Shown piece after piece: positions 63,879 to 64,000 of a DNA stretch of 64,000 nt. This DNA is from Vogesella indigofera. GTDB taxonomy: Bacteria; Pseudomonadota; Gammaproteobacteria; Burkholderiales; Chromobacteriaceae. Positions within the stretch are counted from its first letter, which is position 1. Each line of letters starts with the position of its first letter. The notes under the pieces are model-generated. The model searched no databases. It worked only from the letters and a program-made list of their open reading frames with translations, and was not told the DNA's origin. The position numbers and the translations under genes are program-made. The stretch is from positions 682,001 to 746,000 of the forward strand of contig NZ_RBID01000011.1 of the NCBI RefSeq assembly GCF_003633895.1. Direction: 5' to 3'.

Positions 63879-64000
63879 ATGAACACGCAGCACATCCGCC
63901 CCGCCGGTTTCACCGCCGAGCGCGCCTGGGGGGCGCGCACCATCGCCTGCATGAACGGCATCAGTACCCGCCTGCACTGGACCGACCAGCCCTACCGCTG
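63879..64000 (+). CDS. Partial protein, probable cupin-domain family (3' end outside window)
   Basis: The start ATG follows AGGAGAGCAAC. The visible 40 codons read MNTQHIRPAGFTAERAWGAR then TIACMNGISTRLHWTDQPYR. MNGISTRLHWTDQPYRW-like openings occur in small cupin proteins, where a metal-binding double-stranded beta helix follows. With only the N-terminus present the assignment is tentative. It is divergent from kdp. Confidence 0.4.
   Translation, partial: MNTQHIRPAGFTAERAWGARTIACMNGISTRLHWTDQPYR

Overview
The window is a high-GC bacterial chromosome segment, most likely from a betaproteobacterium of the Neisseriales/Chromobacteriaceae type (Vogesella, Chromobacterium or Pseudogulbenkiania-like). 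This is inferred from gene content: bamD-rluD-pgeF, a two-ATP-cone nrdA, nsrR-norVW and kdpFABCDE. Genus is not proven. Two stretches (about 8.0-12.5 kb and 32.9-34.95 kb) are clearly AT-richer than the rest and look acquired.

Positions 1 to about 19.4 kb are the right-hand part of a lambda-like prophage that runs off the left edge. From left to right it holds portal, gpW-like joining protein, terminase large and small subunits, a possible late regulator, a DnaT-like replication protein, two small ORFs, cII-like and cro-like genes (all minus strand), a three-site operator region and a cI repressor (plus). The space between cI and the integrase carries accessory cargo: an AT-rich four-gene ABC-three-component-type defence operon whose ATPase gene is split by an A8 homopolymer, a probable C4-type antisense RNA with a BRO-N antirepressor, a Fic gene boxed by near-identical terminators, a membrane protein, and a string of small genes ending in an AlpA-like excisionase and a tyrosine integrase. 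The integrase abuts the 3' end of tRNA-Leu(UAG), the probable attachment site.

From 19.5 to 32.9 kb lie housekeeping genes: a Bax-inhibitor-1 protein, purL, PII, bamD, rluD, pgeF, nrdA, a lipoprotein and nrdB. Directly behind nrdB is an AT-rich insert with a two-gene CBASS-like system (CD-NTase plus SLATT membrane effector).

From 35 to 55 kb are metabolic, repair and regulatory genes: a YghU-type glutathione transferase followed by a 142-bp MITE-like element, an RlmN-like radical SAM enzyme, a LysR/nitroreductase pair, sbcCD, an EamA transporter with a divergent Lrp-type regulator, nsrR with norVW and two clear NsrR-type palindromes, a Nudix hydrolase, a diguanylate cyclase and a PQQ-type sugar dehydrogenase. 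From 55.4 to 63.6 kb is a complete kdp potassium-uptake operon (small TM peptide-kdpF-A-B-C-D-E, transcribed right to left).

A 12-base word, AAGGTTGGCCGC and its complement, occurs 20 times exactly by my count, both inside genes and as inverted pairs between genes. It behaves like an uptake-signal or architecture repeat. I saw no copy in the two AT-rich defence islands.
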